From the NCBI GenBank assembly GCA_020636645.1, contig JACJXO010000001.1:310001-374000 (forward strand): a DNA stretch of 64,000 nucleotides, given 5' to 3'. A program made the position numbers and the translations under genes. Positions 63,981 to 64,000 of this stretch are shown here, piece after piece. The DNA comes from Chitinophagales bacterium. GTDB lineage: Bacteria > Bacteroidota > Bacteroidia > Chitinophagales > BACL12. Below the pieces are notes generated by a model, which worked only from the letters and a program-made list of their open reading frames with translations, did no database searches and was not told the DNA's origin. Position 1 is the first letter of the stretch. The number at the start of each line of letters is the position of its first letter.

Positions 63981-64000
63981 ATCCGGTTGATGAAGTTTAG

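Overview
The window looks like chromosomal DNA of a Bacteroidota bacterium; I cannot name the genus. The evidence is consistent across the window. Two secreted proteins carry type IX secretion (T9SS) C-terminal sorting domains. There are family markers common in the phylum (DUF3467, DUF6089, DUF2723, YfhO, FucP-type sugar MFS, an MraY with a large insertion, FtsI with a PASTA domain). Promoter-like TAnnTTTG -7 elements precede several genes, and almost no start has a Shine-Dalgarno sequence.

Layout. 1-7110 (minus) is the start of a dcw cell-wall/division cluster: mraZ-rsmH-ftsL-ftsI-murE-mraY-murD (murD runs off the left edge), with a textbook MraZ operator of 10-bp-spaced TGGGN boxes. 7252-9542 (minus) is gapA-pgk with a strong terminator. 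9590-11360 is the most unusual part: four 305/306-bp tandem repeats, each carrying the first 55 nt of tRNA-Glu interrupted in the T-loop by a 27-bp palindrome; then an intact tRNA-Glu(TTC); then a small GIY-YIG endonuclease gene bracketed by partial copies of the tRNA 3' part. 11432-24232 (mostly minus) holds a YARHG lipoprotein with a DUF2306 membrane protein, an unknown exported protein, an MBOAT plus two SGNH proteins (probable O-acylation of an exocellular glycan), a creD/winged-helix regulator module with two identical operators, a pseudouridine synthase and a T9SS repeat protein. 24294-31000 holds a voltage-gated-type K+ channel, a DUF2723 glycosyltransferase-like giant, rlmB, a small-ORF/nucleotidyltransferase pair and pfkA. 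31063-42522 holds a sugar transporter, an SDR dehydrogenase, GT4, YfhO, a deacetylase-like protein, ALDH7, DUF6265 and an arylsulfotransferase-like lipoprotein. 42563-50268 holds an M1 peptidase with a probable beta-barrel tail, a TPR protein, a TPMT-like methyltransferase, a ComA-like phosphosulfolactate synthase, DUF368 and aroE. 50271-63980 (minus) holds DUF6089, a WecE-like aminotransferase, GT2, DUF3467, an M43 T9SS metalloprotease, rpoC and rpoB.

How it fits together: most of the window is housekeeping (peptidoglycan synthesis, lower glycolysis, rRNA modification, RNA polymerase) mixed with envelope and glycan functions. The candidate for an undescribed system is the tRNA-Glu/GIY-YIG locus. 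The nuclease gene ends inside a tRNA-derived sequence that supplies its stop codon. All five palindrome-bearing tRNA remnants are broken at the same T-loop position. A perfect 19-nt copy of the tRNA 3' end separates the intact tRNA from the nuclease. Together these suggest a small tRNA-targeting mobile or homing cassette and its scars.
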